Origin: Orobanche coerulescens
Taxonomy: Eukaryota; Streptophyta; Magnoliopsida; Lamiales; Orobanchaceae
Length of the DNA: 64,000 nucleotides
Direction: 5' to 3'
Assembly: GCA_033398695.1 (NCBI GenBank)
Contig: CM065818.1
Coordinates: 34,992,001 to 35,056,000, forward strand
The notes beneath the pieces are model-generated. The model did not search any database. It saw only the letters and a program-made list of their open reading frames with translations, and was not told the origin of the DNA. The translations under genes and the position numbers were made by a program. Below are positions 35,057 through 46,806 of the stretch, piece after piece (the stretch's first letter is position 1; each line of letters opens with the position of its first letter).

Positions 35057-37850
35057 TAAATGGTATCAGAGCTTAGGTTGTGGAAACCTAGGCTGTCGGG
35101 TCAGTGGTGTCTATTGAGTTTTGTCTCGTCGGATTTTGTCTGACTGAGTCGTGTCGCGACGCGTCGTCTGAGTTTGTTGGTCGTGATTAGTATCGTGGGC
35201 GATCATCATCTTCGTGCGACCTGTGAATGTAAGTCTCCCTTCTTTGTGTTGTGCCTCGTGTGACACGAGCTATTTTTATGATTATTTTGTTAAGTGACGG
35301 AATCCTATTATGGATTTTGATTTCGTGATATGTGGTTATTTGACTCTCATATTTCGTTCATATGAGGAGTAGTGTTGTTGGATTGTGCATGTTGAACTTT
35401 ATTTCTTTTATCCGCTGCGTGAGTTCTTTTGTAATGACTTTCGGTATTTTACCGACCGAGTTTTATTTCGAAAACCGATTCCCTTAACCGAGTTTTTGGC
35501 ATTATGGCCTTGATCATTTTGGCGAAATTCTTATGACGGTATTTAGCATTTTGTAAATGGCTTCTGTGAGTTTTTGAAATATTACCGTCATCAGCCTTTT
35601 TGGCATTTTTGTAAATGGTTTTTAGCCTGGGGTTCCGACGCGGGACCCACAGCGCTATGATGTTCCGTGTGATTACCTGAAATTTTTGGGCATTCTAGCC
35701 TTTTTGGCATCGTCCTTTTTGGCATTGAATTATTTTCGAAAACTTGAGTATCTTAGAAATAAATTTCGAGACATATTTTTTTTAAATGAGTTATTTTCTT
35801 GTGGAACATCCAAGTGCCACAATATGTTTCAAAATTCTTCTACCTTGAGGGCCCAAAAATGTTTTGAGATATTTTCAATGTTTTATAAACACTTTTACTT
35901 AGACCCGAGGGTCGAATATTTCCGAAAGTTTTTCACGAAAAGAAAGTGTCCTCATTTTTATCAAATGCGAGATGGTTCTCCAAAGTCTCGATAACGATGT
36001 TTCACGTTTGTACTTTTTCTTGAAAGGTGATACTCAAGATCAACCGGCATTTTTTTTCTAAATTATTTTCAAAAGGATGTTTTCATTTTAAAAACCTATC
36101 CATTCCGGTTGAGAAATTTGGATATGTATGTATGATGTTTGCTTTGTCGTTATGATGTTACTCCCAGTATGATCGAATTGGTGGCATGAATGTCGGCGTT
36201 GCCACGCATTTGTTGTACTAGCCCTCTGTGAGAGGTGTGAGCTGGTGTTCTTGTTTATCACCTCGTGGTGATTTGCGTGTTGTCGCACGAGTGTGGGTTG
36301 TTAAAGCTTGGATTTTTGTGCGTTTATACACATGTGTGATTGTTTCATGATGTTTGTAATTATGTCTTTGGTTATCGTTCGGGCCGTTGAGGTCGCGAAC
36401 GATACCGTCGTTGTTGTAGTGTTTGTGTGTGTATTACTTTACGATGGTGATCGTTATATATGATATGTGTTATGATTCCTCGTTGTCTTTGAGTTGGCAT
36501 CTCGGTATGTTGTTTTGCGGTGTTATGTTCCATTGTATCTAGCATTTGTATTTTCGGTATGCCGAGCGAGGCATTTCAACCGTGATGTGCCGGGGAATGT
36601 ACGTGCAATTTGTCCTTCTCGTCGGTAACACATTTCGAGTGTGGACTCGAGGACACCGAATCGGTTTGCGGGTGGCTACCGAGACTTTCGGAGTTCGCGC
36701 TTGGACAGATATCGAATCGGCTTTGAGAGGCCTATAGGAGATTTTACGTCGGTTGCTTTTGTGTTGTTACCTTGTTTCCGTTATTGTGAGTTGCGGGACG
36801 ACTTTCTTTTAGAAGAGGTCGAATATAATACCCGTATTATTTTTGGCTTCTATATTTTCTCTTTCTCCGATCTATCGATTCGCCCGTGTTCGTTGATATT
36901 GTCCGAGCTTGTTACGTATTTGGTTTCATCGCTCGAACGAGCCGTGATCTTGTTTTGGTCGATCCGGTTATCATTTGTGACTTTTCGAGTTCGGTTCGAT
37001 TCTTGTGAACCTTGTTCGGAAGTAGCATCTTTGGTTCTACTAGTTCTTTTATTCGAAGTGGATCGGATTTGGAACTTCGTATTTTCGACTCTGTCGACTC
37101 GTTTATGTTTGTTAATATTTTACAGCTTGCCTGTCCCTTACTTTTGTTAATCGAGCGAGGGTGGTATTGTTTGGAATTACTCGTTCGTCGTGTGACTTTT
37201 CAATTGTTATTCCCTTTCTGTGGATCTTATGTGAGTGTGCGTCTTGTTGTTTTCACCGGATCATGTTTTGTCTCGAGTCGAGAAGTGAACCTCGGAGTTG
37301 TCGGTTGAACCTTCTTGTCCTTCGTGATCCGAACATGATCGTTCAATTTTCGTTGTCTCGATCTTTGTGGTTCGATTGTTTGATTGTTCGGTTTTTGTTG
37401 ATCTCGTTTCGTGATTGTTGAACATTGAGACTCCTTCGTAACTCCCTTAAGTTTGGGAAATCGGTCTCGTTTCGATCTTCCAACCCTTGGGCGGTGGAAT
37501 TCCGTGTTTGTTCGTCGACTCGCGTTTGGATTGATGAACCGTTAGGTCGGTCAATCGTATTGATTTTCGTTCGTTGTGTTTTGTGATTGTTCGGATAATC
37601 GATCTGATTGTACTATCTATTTGATGACGTTTGTCACTTATTGATTTTATTATGTCTCTACGGTGGCGTTGTGTTGGTCGTCGTGGAGCGCGTTTTCACG
37701 TCGTATGCCTCTTTGCGTTTCTTGCAGCGTTTCGCCGTTGGGCGTTAGTTACGCATTCTTGTGTATCTCGTTGAGTTTTCCTGGAAGGGATATTGCTTCT
37801 CCCTACTTGTTTTAAGTTTCGGGACGAAACTTCTTTTAAGGAGGGTAGAA
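35057..37850 (+). mobile_element. Array B internal region 3 (2,794 bp)
   Basis: Primer site TGGTATCAGAGC at 35061-35072 and polypurine tract at 37838-37850. Many short gaps relative to internal regions 1 and 2 between 36480 and 37150. No coding gene. Confidence 0.9.
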
Positions 37851-40451
37851 TGTAATATCCGCAATTTTGAATTTCGATAATTTTCTTTTTTCGGAGGAAG
37901 TTCGTTTTGACAACTCTATCATGACCGTTTCGTCATTCCGAGAATGATTAATTCTGCACTTTTTGTCATCCGAGTTCGTTTCGGTGACGTTTTGTTGAGT
38001 TCCGTGTCCTTGATCGACTTTTTCACGTGGGAGTTCGACTTTGTAAAGTCACCATTAATTCTTGGAAACTCCAAAAATTCTGAATCTTTGCAACATTATA
38101 TAGAATCAAGTTAGCTTTTCAATGGTTCAAACGGTGAGTCAATCGGAGTCAGCAGAAGGAGTTATGGTCGAAATAGCGAAGATCGCACGGTGTGCCTTTT
38201 TGGCGTTGAAGGAGGTCATGCCGTGGGCCGCGGAACACTCCGGCTGTGCCGCGCCACTAAGATGATTCCTGGGCATTTTTGGTGCCCTGGGCGCGGCACA
38301 CTTGTCTGTGCCGCGGCACACGGGCTTTTCTGCGTTTTTAGCGGTTGTGAGAGAAAAACTTCATTTTCTCCTCTCTTCTTCCTCCTTCATCTTAGGCGAT
38401 TTGATGGCGATTTTGGGCGATTTGAGTTCTCCAAAACTTGTAGAGATCATCATCCTCAAGTCTTGTTGAAGATTTTCGACCTCTACTTGAATCCTTCATC
38501 CAAATCAAGGTATATTTCTTGATTATCCTTCAAGTTGACTTTTTGGAGAAATTGTTCTTGATTTCGTTTCTAATCCGATTTTGATACATCGATTGGTGTA
38601 GTATGATGTTATTAATCATGTTCTATGGGTTGTATATCCATATATCAAGTTTGTTTAACTCGATCGACGATTCGAGTGTTCTTGGGAATTATTGAACATT
38701 TAGTGTTCGATTAAATGTCCCATGAGTTTCCCTTCGATAGCTTGTTGGGATTTCCGTTGTTTTGGCCTTGATTCTCGTCGTAACCATGTGTTATTGTTAC
38801 TTGGAGGTTTATAGGTGTTCGAGGATTCCGATGTTGAATTCCGTTTGGTGATTGATGATTCGTGTGGTGTTATTCACGTAATACTCGTGGTCTATCGCGT
38901 TCTTGATTTTGTTCGGGGTTGGGGCTATTCGACCGCGTCTATCCGTCGTCTCGTTGCGATTGTGATTTGAGGCAAGTACCTTGCCCATACTATTCTTGTT
39001 TTTATGAATATGATAATTGGTGATCGTCTTTATATATTCATTTGATTGTTTGAAACGAGTTTTCAAAAGATTTGGTTAGCCTTGTTAAAGGCCCTCTTTC
39101 AAAATCGTATGTGTTTTGTGATTGGTGTGTTTCGAGCAGTATGTGAATCTTATGGACATGTTTGGTGTTGATGATGCACTTAGTGTTTGCGTGTGGACGT
39201 ATAATGTTTCATTTCGGTGCATTGTGGTTTGACGTGTTGTTTTACTAAGTGTTTGATGCCTCTGGGTGAATTGTTTGGATATCCTTGGTGTGATATGTTA
39301 CTCGTGCTTGAGTTTGATTCGCTAGCCAGCTCGGGAAGGTCCTTCGAGGCCTCGAGTGGGATTCGTGGCTTCGTCCCGGTCCTAGGTGACGTGTGGTGCT
39401 TGTGTTGCTTTGTGATATGTTATTTGTGCATGATTGATTCGCTAGCCAGCTCGGGAGGGTCCTTCGAGGCCTCGAGTGGGATTCGTGGCTTCGTCCCGGT
39501 CCTCGGGGACGTGGGGTGCTGGTTGAGTTGGCTAGCCAGCTCGGGAGGGTCCGCGGGATCACGGGGTGGGATTTGTGGCTTCGTCCCGGTCTGGCGATGT
39601 GAGTACGTGTTTTGTGAATGTGTTTGCTCACCTCGAGAGGGTTCGACGGGACCACGGAGGAATTCCAATGGCTTCGACACGGGTTCACGAGTGAAACTTC
39701 ACGGGTGTGTGTGTATTTTATGTCCGTCGAGGACGCATGACGTGGGTTTTTAACCTTGTGTATTATGGTTGGTTTTATTTGCGAAAACAAAACATTTGAA
39801 ATGTGACCACTATTGATTTTGGAAAGAGAATTAATTTATGATCCTAAATTGTTTTCTATTAAAACTCTCGATGGCATTTTGAAGCTGTTTTGTAAATTGT
39901 TTCCCTTATTTGCGATCTTTCGGTTTTGGAAATGTTTACCCAAACTCTTGCCTCGGGAAGTACTTTTCTTTACGTTTGGATCATTGAGGATTCTGATTAT
40001 TATTGTTCTTGGAACTTGTATTGTATGGCTCGTATTTTTGCACTTGTACTTGCACTAGCAAAACGGTGGAGTTTGCTAACCCCGAGTATTCGGGGTGGAT
40101 GTCTATTTTGCATTCAGGTTTTGGAGCATAGCACAGGGTCGGCACGAAGGATGATGAAAGATGAACGATACTAATCACACGAGGATCCGTTGATGTCGTA
40201 TTGGTCTACTTGTATTTTCTTTTCCGCTGCAGTCTTTTTTTCCCGTTGTACGGGTGTGGTTGTATTTTGACCCCTGCGTGGGTATATGTTGTAATTGAGT
40301 TGTATATTTTTATTGAAAGACCAAATCGGTCTACTGAATCATTTAGCCTTGAAGGCATTGTCGAGATGTTAAATGTTGTTACCAGCCTGGTAGATCTTCG
40401 AGGAGAGGGTCTACGGCGTGTAATATCCCTGAGTGGATTGGGGGTGTTACA
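37851..40451 (+). mobile_element. Array B LTR 4 (2,601 bp)
   Basis: Shares ACATCGATTGG and AGCTTTTCAATGG with LTR 5. The U3 hairpins near 38223 are eroded (GGCCGCGGAACAC). The third GC-rich repeat near 39530 is also altered. Confidence 0.9.
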
Positions 40452-43245
40452 TAAATGGTATCAGAGCTTAGGTTGTGGAAACCTAGGCTGTCGGGTCAGT
40501 GGTGTCTATTGAGTTTTGTCTCGTCGGATTTTGTCTGACTGAGTCGTGTCGCGACGCGTCGTCTGAGTTTGTTGGTCGTGATTAGTATCGTGGGCGATCA
40601 TCATCTTCGTGCGACCTGTGAATGTAAGTCTCCCTTCTTTGTGTTGTGCCTCGTGTGACACGAGCTATTTTTATGATTATTTTGTTAAGTGACGGAATCC
40701 TCTTATGGATTTTGATTTCGTGATATGTGGTTATTTGACTCTCATATTTCGTTCATATGAGGAGTAGTGTTGTTGGATTGTGCATGTTGAACTTTATTTC
40801 TTTTATCCACTGCGTGAGTTCTTTTGTAATGACTTTCGGTATTTTACCGACCGAGTTTTATTTCGAAACCGATTCCCTTAACCGAGTTTTTGGCATTATG
40901 GCCTTGATCATTTTGGCGAAATTCTTATGACGGTATTTAGCATTTTGTAAATGGCTTACGTGAGTTTTTGAAATATTACCGTCATCGGCCTTTTTGGCAT
41001 TTTTGTAAATGGTTTTTAGCACAGGGTTAGGCGGGACCCACAGCGCTATGATGTTCCGTGTGATTACGAAATTTTTGGGCATTCTAGCCTTTTTGGCATC
41101 GTCCTTTTGGCATTGAATTATTTTCGAAAACTTGAGTATCTTAGAAATAAATTTGAGACATATTTTTTTAAATGAGTTATTTTCTTGTGGAACATCCAAG
41201 TGCCACAATATGTTTCAAAATTCTTCTACCTTGAGGGCCCAAAAATGTTTTTAGATATTTTCAATGTTTTATAAACACTTTTAATTAGACCCGAGGGTCT
41301 AATATTTCAGATAGTTTTTCACGTTAAGAAAGTGTCATCATTTTTATCAAATGCGAGATGGTTCTCCAAAGTCTCGATAACGATGTTTCACGTTTGTACT
41401 TTTTCTTGAAAGGTGATACTCAAGATCAACCGGCATTTTTTTCTAAATTATTTTCAAAAGGATGTTTTCATTTTAAAAACCTATCCATTCCCGTTTGAGG
41501 GCTGGATATGTATGTATGATGTTTGCTTTGTCGTTATGATGTTACTCCCGAGTATGATCGAATTGGTGGCATGAATGTCGAGGCGTTGCCACGCATTTGT
41601 TGTACTAGCCCTCTGTGAGAGGTGTGAACCGGTGTTCTTGTTTATCACCTCGTGGTGATTTGCGTGTTGTCGCACGAGTGTGGGTTGTTAAAGCTTGGAT
41701 TTTTGTGCGTTTATACACATGTGTGATTGTTTCATGATGTTTGTAATTATGTCTTTGGTTATCGTTCGGGCCGTTGAGGTCGCCGAGCGATACCGTCGTT
41801 GTTGTAGTGTTTGTGTGTGTATTACTTTACGATGGTGATCGTTATATGATATGTGTTATGATTCCTCGTTGTCTTTGAGTTGGCATCTCGGTATGTTGTT
41901 TTGCGGTGTTATGTTCCATTGTATCTAGCATTTGTATTTTCGGTATGCCGAGCCGAGGCATTTCAACCGTGATGTGCCTGGGGAATGTACGTGCAATTTG
42001 TCCTTCTCACAAGAACACATTTCGAGTGTGGACTCGAGGACACGATTCGGTTTTGCGAATTGGCTACCGAGACTTTCGGAGTTCGCGCTCAAAGACAGAT
42101 ATCGAATCGGCTTTGAGAGGCCTATAGGAGATTTTACGTCGGTTGCTTTTGTGTTGTTACCTTGTTTCCGTTATTGTGAGTTGCGACGACTTTCTTTTAG
42201 AAGAGGTCGAATATAATACCCGTATTATTTTTGGCTTCTATATTTTCTCTTTCTCCAGTCTATCGATTCGCGTGTTCGTTGATATTGTCCGAGCTTGTTA
42301 CGTATTTCGGTTTCATCGCTCGAGCGAGCTGTGATCTTGTTTTGGGTCGATCTGGTTATCGTTGTGACTTTTCCGAGTTCGGTTCGATTCTTGTGAACCT
42401 TGTTCGGAAGTAGCATCTTTGGTTCTACTAGTTCTTTTATTCGAAGTGGATCGGATTTGAAACTTGTATTTTCGACTCTGTCGACTCGTTTATGTTTGTT
42501 AATATTTTCTGAGCTTGCCCTGTCCCTTACTTTTGTTAATCGAACGAGGGTGGTATTGTTTCGGAATTACTCGTTCGTCGTGTGACTTTTCAATTGTTAT
42601 TCCCTTTCCTGTGGATCTTATGTGAGTGTGCGTCTTGTTGTTTTCACCGGATCATGTTTTGTCTCGAGTCGAGATGTGAACCTCGGAGTTGTCGGTTGAA
42701 CCTTCTTGTCCTTCGTGATCCGAACATGATCGTTCAATTTTCGTTGTCTCGATCTTTGTGGTTCGATTGTTTGATTGTTCGGTTTTTGTTGATCTCGTTT
42801 CGTGATTGTTGAACATTCAGACTCCTTCGTAACTCCCTTAAGTTTGGGAAATCAGTCTCGTTTCGATCTTCCAACCCTTGGGCGGTGGAATTCCGTGTTT
42901 GTTCAGCGTCTGACTCGCGTTTGGATTGATGAACCGTTAGGTCGGTCAATCGTATTGATTTTCGTTCGTTGTGTTTTGTGATTGTTCGGATAATCGATCT
43001 GATTGTACTATCTATTTGATGACGCTTGTCACTTATTGATTTTATTATGTCTCTACGGTGGCGTTGTGTTGGTCGTCGTGGAGCGCGTTTTCACGCCGTA
43101 TGCCTCTTTGCGTTTCTTGCAGCGTTTCGCCGTTGGGCGTTAGTTACGCATTCTTGTGTATCTCGTTGAGTTTTCCTGGAAGGGATATTGCTTCTCCCTA
43201 CTTGTTTTAAGTTTCGGGACGAAACTTCTTTTAAGGAGGGTAGAA
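40452..43245 (+). mobile_element. Array B internal region 4 (2,794 bp)
   Basis: Primer site TGGTATCAGAGC at 40456-40467 and polypurine tract at 43233-43245. It shares AATCCTCTTATGG with internal region 1 rather than its neighbour, region 3. No coding gene. Confidence 0.9.
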
Positions 43246-45857
43246 TGTAATATCCGCAATTTTGAATTTCGATAATTTTCTTTTTTCGGAGGAAGTTCGT
43301 TTTGACAACTCTATCATGACCGTTTCGTCATTCCGAGAATGATTAATTCTGCACTTTTTGCCATCCGAGTTCGTTTCGGTGACGTTTTGTTGAGTTCCGT
43401 GTCCTTGATCGACTTTTTCACGTGGGAGTTCGACTTTGTAAAGTCACCATTAATTCTTGGAAACTCCAAAAATTCTGAATCTTTGCAACATTATAGAGAA
43501 TCAAGTTAGCTTTTCAATGGTTCAAACGGTGAGTCAATCGGAGTCCAGACGAAGGAGTTATGGTCGAAATAGCGAAGACTGCACGGTGTGCCTTTTTGGC
43601 GTTGAAGGAGGCTGTACCGTGTGCCGCGGCACACTCAGGCTGTGCCGCGACACTAAGATGATTCCTGGGCATTTTTGGTGCCCCTGGGCCGCGGCACACT
43701 TGTCCTGTGCCGCGGCACACGGGCGTTTTCTGCGTTTTTTAGCAGATTTGTGAGGAGAAAAACTTCATTTTTTCTCCTCTCTTCTTCCTCCTTCATCTTA
43801 GGCGATTTGATGGCGATTTTGGGCGATCTGAGTTCTCCAAAACTTGTATAGATCATCATCCTCAAGTCTTGTTGAAGATTTTCGACCTCTACTTGAATCC
43901 TTCATCCAAATCAAGGTATATTTCTTGATTATCCTTCAAGTTGACTTTTTGGAGAAATTGTTCTTGATTTCGTTTCTAATCCGATTTTGATACATCGATT
44001 GGTGTAGTATGATGTTATTAATCATGTTCTATGGGTTGTATATCCATATATCAAGTTTGTTTAACTCGATCGACGATTCGAGTGTTCTTGGGAATTATTG
44101 AACATTTAGTGTTCGATTAAATGTCCCAATGAGTTTCCCTTCGATAGCTTGTTGGGATTTCCGTTGTTTTGGCCTTGATTCTCGTCGTAACCATGTGTTA
44201 TTGTTACTTCCGGAGGTTTATAGGTGTTCGAGGATTCCGATGTTGAATTCCGTTTGGTGATTGATGATTCGTGTGGTGTTATTCACGTAATACTCGTGGT
44301 GCTATCGCGTTCTTGATTTTGTTCGGGGGTTCGGGGCTATTCGACCGCGTCCTATCCGTCGTCTCGTTGCGATTGTGATTTCGAGGCAAGTACCTTGCCC
44401 ATACTATTCTTGTTTTTATGAATATGATAATTGGTGATCGTCTTTATATATTCATTTGATTGTTTGAAACGAGTTTTCAAAAGATTTGGTTAGCCTTGTT
44501 AAAGGCCCTCTTTCAAAATCGTATGTGTTTTGTGATTGGTGTGTTTCGGAGCAGTATGTGAATCTTATGGACATGTTTGGTGTTGATGATGCACTTAGTG
44601 TTTGCGTGTGGACGTATAATGTTTCATTTCGGTGCATTGTGGTTTGACGTGTTGTTTTACTAAGTGTTTGATGCCTCTGGGTGAATTGTTTGGATATCCT
44701 TGGTGTGATATGTTACTCGTGCTTGAGTTTGATTCGCTAGCCAGCTCGGGAGGGTCCTTGAGGCCTCGAGTGGGATTCGTGGCTTCGTCCGGTCCTAGGT
44801 GACGTGTGGTGCTTGTGTTGCTTTGTGATATGTTATTTGTGCATGATTGATTCGCTAGCTTGGCTCGGGAGGGTCCTTCGAGGCCTCGAGTGGGATTCGT
44901 GGCTTCGTCCGGTCTAGGTGACGTGTGGTGCTTGAGTATTTCGCTAGCCGGCTCGGGAGGGTCCGCGGGATCACGGGGTGGGATTTGTGGCTTCGTCCGG
45001 TCTGGCGATGTGAGTACGTGTTTTGTGAATGTGTTTGCTCACCTCGAGAGGGTTCGACGGGACCACGGAGGAATTCAATGGCTTCGACACAGGTTCACGA
45101 GTGAAACTTCACGGTGTGTGTGTATTTTATGTCCGTCGAGGACGCATGACGTGGGTTTTTAACCTTGTGTATTATGGTTGGTTTTATTTGCGAAAACAAA
45201 ACATTTGGTTGTGACCTATTGATTTTGGAAGAGAAGGATTTTATGATCCTAAATTGTTTTCTATTAAAACTCTCGATGGCATTTTGAACTGTTTTGTAAA
45301 TTGTTTCCCTTATTTGCGATCTTTCGGTTTTGGAAATGTTTACCCAAACTCTTGCCTCGGGAAGTACTTTTCTTTACGTTTGGATCATTGAGGATTCTGA
45401 TTATTATTGTTCTTGGAACTTGTATTGTATGGCTCGTATTTTTGCACTTGTACTTGCACTAGCAAAGCGGTGGAGTTTTGCTAACCCCGAGTATTCGGGG
45501 TGGATGTCTATTTTTGCATTCAGGTTTTGGAGCATAGCACAGGGTCGGCACGAAGGATGATGAAAGATGAACGATACTAATCACACGAGGATCCGTTGAT
45601 GTCGTATTGGTCTACTTGTATTTTCTTTTCCGCTGCAGTCTTTTTTTCCCGTTGTACGGGTGTGGTTGTATTTTGACCCCTGCGTGGGTATATGTTGTAA
45701 TTGAGTTGTATATTTTTATTGAAAGACCAAATCGGTCTACTGAATCATTTAGCCTTGAAGGCATTGTCGAGATGTTAAATGTTGTTACCAGCCTGGTAGA
45801 TCTTCGAGGAGAGGGTCTACGGCGTGTAATATCCCTGAGTGGATTGGGGGTGTTACA
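43246..45857 (+). mobile_element. Array B LTR 5 (2,612 bp), outer 3' LTR
   Basis: Ends GGGGGTGTTACA, then ATATG at 45858-45862. Shares U3 variants with LTR 4. It is followed directly by the resumed Athila-like LTR and not by a primer site, as expected for the terminal 3' LTR. Confidence 0.9.
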
Positions 45858-45862
45858 ATATG
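45858..45862. other. Target-site duplication ATATG, right of array B
   Basis: Exact copy of 21592-21596. Confidence 0.9.
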
Positions 45863-45980
45863 CTATACCACACTTACAAATATCACTCAAGAACACAAGT
45901 GTGTTCTTCACACAAAAAAAAAGTTTACAAAAAATGGAAAATTATAAGATGAATGATCAATGATGAAGGATCTAAGGGGT

Positions 45981-45989
45981 CTATTTATA
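45981..45989 (-). promoter_or_regulatory. TATA box of Athila-like LTR
   Basis: TATAAATAG on the minus strand, a near-consensus plant TATA box. It lies about 128 bp downstream, in element sense, of the palindrome array. Confidence 0.65.
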
Positions 45990-46116
45990 CACCTAAAGTC
46001 ATCTAATAGCTCCAAAACTCCAGCATTATTATAATAGATCGGATCAATGCCAGTCATCCCCTCAATAATACACAAAAAGTATAAAAAATTGGACAAATCA
46101 TAACAATCTGTCAAGA

Positions 46117-46196
46117 GTTACGGCCGTAACATTCAGGAGTTACGGCCGTAACTAGGGTGACTTACGACCGTAACATTCTGTAGTTACGGCCGTAAC
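46117..46196. repeat. Four GTTACGGCCGTAAC palindromes at an exact 22-bp period
   Basis: Fourteen-bp perfect palindromes lie at 46117-46130, 46139-46152 and 46183-46196. A two-mismatch copy lies at 46161-46174. Starts are exactly 22 bp apart, about two helical turns, separated by unrelated 8-bp spacers. This spacing would put bound proteins on one face of the helix upstream of the minus-strand TATA box. Confidence 0.9.
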
Positions 46197-46549
46197 TTGG
46201 CTTCGTAAAATTGCTCATTGGATGCTTTGATAGTTACATTTTTCAGCCCATAATTTCTCAGACTTTGCGTTTTTGCCCCCAAATCTTCTTCGGATGATAA
46301 CTTTTGATATATAACTCTGATTTTGAATCCGGAAAGACTGCCGAATTCGTCTCGGAAAGCCCTACAACATGAATATATCAAAATTCAATAAATAGAATAT
46401 TTAATAAACATGTTATTTCTTGAGTAAATCAGTTATTTAATCCGATCATCATCCGATAAAAATAAAATTATTAAAACTAATTAATGAAAAGCAAAAAACG
46501 AGTAGACTAGCTCAATTATGGGTGAATTTGATCGATACAAACCATGGAT

Positions 46550-46806
46550 AAGTGTAACTATCGCAAGTGCACGATATCGTATCAAGTAGTAAAGTGGACT
46601 TTTTGAGTCCGGTTTATCGATCCCACAAGGAAGTTTAGTTATAATTTGAATTATACACTATTAGTCTATTTTTATAGATACTAATATGAGTGAAACACAC
46701 AATTAAAAAGTTTGGTTTAATATTTGCAAAGAAAATGCAATAATAGTTCTAATATTTTAAGGAAACAAAAAGATAGCAATAATAATAGATTGATTAACGA
46801 TAAAAT
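46550..46806 (-). mobile_element. Second partial copy of the Athila-like LTR end
   Basis: Direct repeat of about 20738-20990, both containing GTGTAACTATCGCAAGTGC and a GATTGATTAACGATAAAAT end, with only scattered substitutions. The copia insertion cuts it at 46806, so its remainder should resume beyond the right edge of the window. It is either a flanking LTR into which the first element inserted or a tandem LTR remnant. Confidence 0.7.
46802..46806. other. Presumed target site AAAAT of the copia element
   Basis: The five bases directly before the copia LTR. The undisrupted copy near 20990 reads ATAAAATGAAAT, consistent with AAAAT as target. The partner lies off the right edge. Confidence 0.5.

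Larger units (their letters stand above)
21597..45857 (+). mobile_element. Array B: five-LTR concatemer of a non-coding LTR element
   Basis: LTRs start at 21597, 27037, 32441, 37851 and 43246, separated by four internal regions of 2.79-2.81 kb, giving periods of 5440, 5404, 5410 and 5395. Each internal region starts with a tRNA-iMet primer site and ends with AAGGAGGGTAGAA. The single ATATG pair flanks only the outer ends, with none at internal junctions. No gag or pol domain is found on either strand, so the element is a LARD-type parasite. PBS, PPT and termini match Ty3-gypsy chromoviruses, the likely partner. Confidence 0.92.
45863..46549 (-). mobile_element. 5' LTR of Athila-like element, U3/R side (right part)
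   Basis: Continuation of the LTR broken at 21596. A minus-strand TATA box (45981-45989) and an upstream 22-bp palindrome array (46117-46196) show that it contains the promoter. The outer (right) boundary is not resolved: a second copy of the LTR's other end begins at about 46550. AT-rich, no coding gene. Confidence 0.55.

Noticed and set aside
39245..39790. A 181-codon minus-strand frame
   Set aside because: Antisense of the same LTR repeat; open only in this copy because of small indels.
21597..45857. Classical satellite DNA
   Set aside because: Units have LTR, PBS and PPT and one outer target-site duplication, so this is an LTR-retrotransposon concatemer.
46117..46196. CRISPR-like array of evenly spaced repeats
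   Set aside because: Repeats are 14 bp palindromes with 8-bp spacers in a plant LTR; no cas genes and the wrong dimensions.
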